20,432 nt of DNA from Reclinomonas americana ATCC 50394. Taxonomy: Eukaryota > Jakobida > Jakobea > Jakobida. The stretch lies in contig AFZH01018432.1 of the NCBI GenBank assembly GCA_048213135.1, positions 1 through 20,432 of the forward strand, read 5' to 3'. Made by a program: the position numbers and the translations under genes. The stretch's first letter is position 1; each line of letters starts with the position of its first letter. Under the pieces are notes generated by a model. The model was not told where the DNA came from. It saw nothing but the letters and a program-made list of their open reading frames with translations, and searched no databases. Shown here in pieces: positions 19,301 through 20,432 of the stretch.

Positions 19301-20432
19301 ACATCAATCGCATTCAATGACCGCCCACGACGAAGCAGCTGCAGCGGTAACGGAAGCGATCTGCTCAAGTCAGTGTCGGTCTCTATGGTTAGTGCTGCAA
19401 TGCTTCGCGGAATCTGTGAGGCAGAGGTGTGAGCACACACACACGCCTGTCCAGGAGTGACACACACGCCAGACCTTCATGGGCCGCGGTAACGGTAATG
19501 GTTCTGCGTTGGAGGAGGGGTTCTCGTATGCCACCGACACCTCGATCTCGTACGGCGCAGCACGGAACGCCGACAGAAACGGACCGAAGCGCTCCAACGA
19601 AACCGCATTGAGCAGTCGCAGCTTCACAGGGCTGATTTCGCGCAGCAGCAGCGGCAACATGGTGTCCGTGTAGAACTCGGTCTGGGAGAAGGTGTCGGGT
19701 GAACACTCCAGGTGCAACTCGGTGATGTTCGGCAGCGTCTGTGCGTCCACGCAGAGCAGCGTGAGTCGGTCCGTGGGAACGCAGCGACAACAGGGAAAAT
19801 TCTGCACCTCGTTGATGACGCGCATCACGCGATCGCACGGGCACTGATCGACGCGCGACGGCCACTGCACCGACAAGTGCAACGACTTGACAAACTCGCC
19901 GATCTTGCGCGTGAGGCGACGCCGATGCAGCCATCCCCATCGAATCGTCGTCACTCCGACCACAAGCGAGCACTCCACAGACTGCCTGCAAATGCACATG
20001 CCAGTGAGCGCGCATACAGACAGGTGCCACATTCAGTAGCACGCACCAAAACGGCCGCGCAAACACCGCCTGTCGCACATGCTTGCACACCATGCCAATC
20101 GACGAGAAGATCTCCTTGCGTGGCAAGAACTGCAACAGATGCACCAGCACATCCATCGGCAGCGACTCGAAGAAGCTCTGCTGCGCCTGCTGCTCAATCT
20201 GCTTTCGCTGACATTCCGAGAAGGGGGGGTGTCAGCGAGCGATCCAGCGACACCAGCAAAGACGCATCGGAGTAAACGCAGACCAGCAGGCGAGCTCGCT
20301 TCTCGGCCTCCACGCCCATGGCCTCCCGCTGCTGAGCCTCTTCATAGGTCTCTTCGACGTCCACAGGCAGCGTGTGACGCACAACAGCGTTGGCGAAGGC
20401 CGAGGCCGATTCGTGATGCCTCCGATGCAGCA
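16384..20432 (-). CDS. Large F-box protein with leucine-rich segments and acidic tail (5' partial)
   Basis: Thirteen inferred exons (minus strand; the first runs off the right edge): 20432-20254, 20207-20031, 19981-19475, 19413-19059, 19003-18906, 18833-18595, 18528-18408, 18361-18230, 18167-18006, 17945-17861, 17785-17607, 17528-17187, 17121-16384. The visible protein is about 1103 residues. An F-box starts at about residue 74 (ESLPMDVLVHLLQFLP, then RKEIFSSIGMVCKHVRQAVF). It is followed by long stretches with irregular leucine-rich, repeat-like spacing, such as LPNITELHLECSP, LTSLNLQDID, LESFTIDFLG and APALRRLVLKE. Later segments (about 750-1000) look beta-rich, with recurring xxFxxC patterns. 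The tail (about 1027-1080) is nearly all Asp and Glu. F-box proteins bind SKP1 and bring substrates to CUL1 ubiquitin ligases, while LRRs recognise substrate. The intron 18168-18229 has several possible borders. The upstream part, including EEAQQREAMGVEAEKRAR, gives no recognised domain. Confidence 0.8.
16462..16618 (-). repeat. ATC/GAT trinucleotide-rich tract coding poly-Asp/Glu
   Basis: Two blocks of imperfect (ATC/GTC)n on the plus strand (about 16462-16498 and 16561-16618) code, on the minus strand, for a long Asp/Glu tract at the C-terminus of the F-box protein. The codons are mixed GAT, GAC and GAA/GAG, so the tract is under some coding constraint or is an old expansion. It is prone to length change. 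Confidence 0.75.

Noticed and set aside
1-20432. Bacterial operon, CRISPR array, tRNA or mobile element
   Set aside because: Genes need splicing throughout and give animal-like family matches. No direct-repeat/spacer array, cloverleaf, terminal inverted repeat or transposase/reverse transcriptase motif was seen.

Overview
The window is nuclear DNA from a eukaryote, very probably a unicellular protist with a compact genome. I could not assign a lineage from sequence alone. Five protein genes fill almost all of the 20.4 kb and all need splicing. I could build nearly complete exon chains by requiring GT..AG borders, matching phase and family similarity. This gives 81 inferred introns of about 45-102 nt (mean near 68). 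Many carry a CTGAC or CTAAC branch-site-like motif upstream of the acceptor. The space between coding regions is tiny (66, 25, 119 and 43 bp), and gene orientation alternates strictly: -, +, -, +, -.

Layout, left to right. (1) 199-2293, minus: a WD40 protein closely matching Cockayne syndrome A (CSA/ERCC8), the substrate receptor of a CUL4-DDB1 ubiquitin ligase in transcription-coupled repair. (2) 2360-7808, plus: a 25-exon RNase II/RNB exoribonuclease. It fits the DIS3L type (cytoplasmic exosome) better than nuclear DIS3; its RNB active site is intact, its PIN domain is degenerate, and it has an unfamiliar C-terminal extension. (3) 7834-9913, minus: an unfamiliar protein with a papain-type Gln/Cys/His/Asp set. 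(4) 10033-16340, plus: the most unusual gene, about 1449 residues in 29 exons, built as macro domain, coiled coils, a GTPase-like domain resembling the very large interferon-inducible GTPases (VLIG/GVIN) but with its nucleotide-binding motifs lost, and a C-terminal PH-like domain. (5) 16384 to beyond the right edge, minus: a large F-box protein with leucine-rich, repeat-like segments and a poly-Asp/Glu tail.

How they may relate: genes 1/2 and 3/4 are divergent pairs that must share promoter DNA, while 2/3 and 4/5 converge with almost no spacer. Three of the five products point to ubiquitin or protein turnover (CSA-like receptor, possible cysteine protease/deubiquitinase, F-box receptor). Genes 3 and 4 form the best candidate for an undescribed system: an ADP-ribose-reader-like pseudo-GTPase with a membrane-binding-type domain, sharing a short promoter region with a putative papain-like protease. 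That functional link is inference only. No tRNA, rRNA, CRISPR array or mobile element was recognised.
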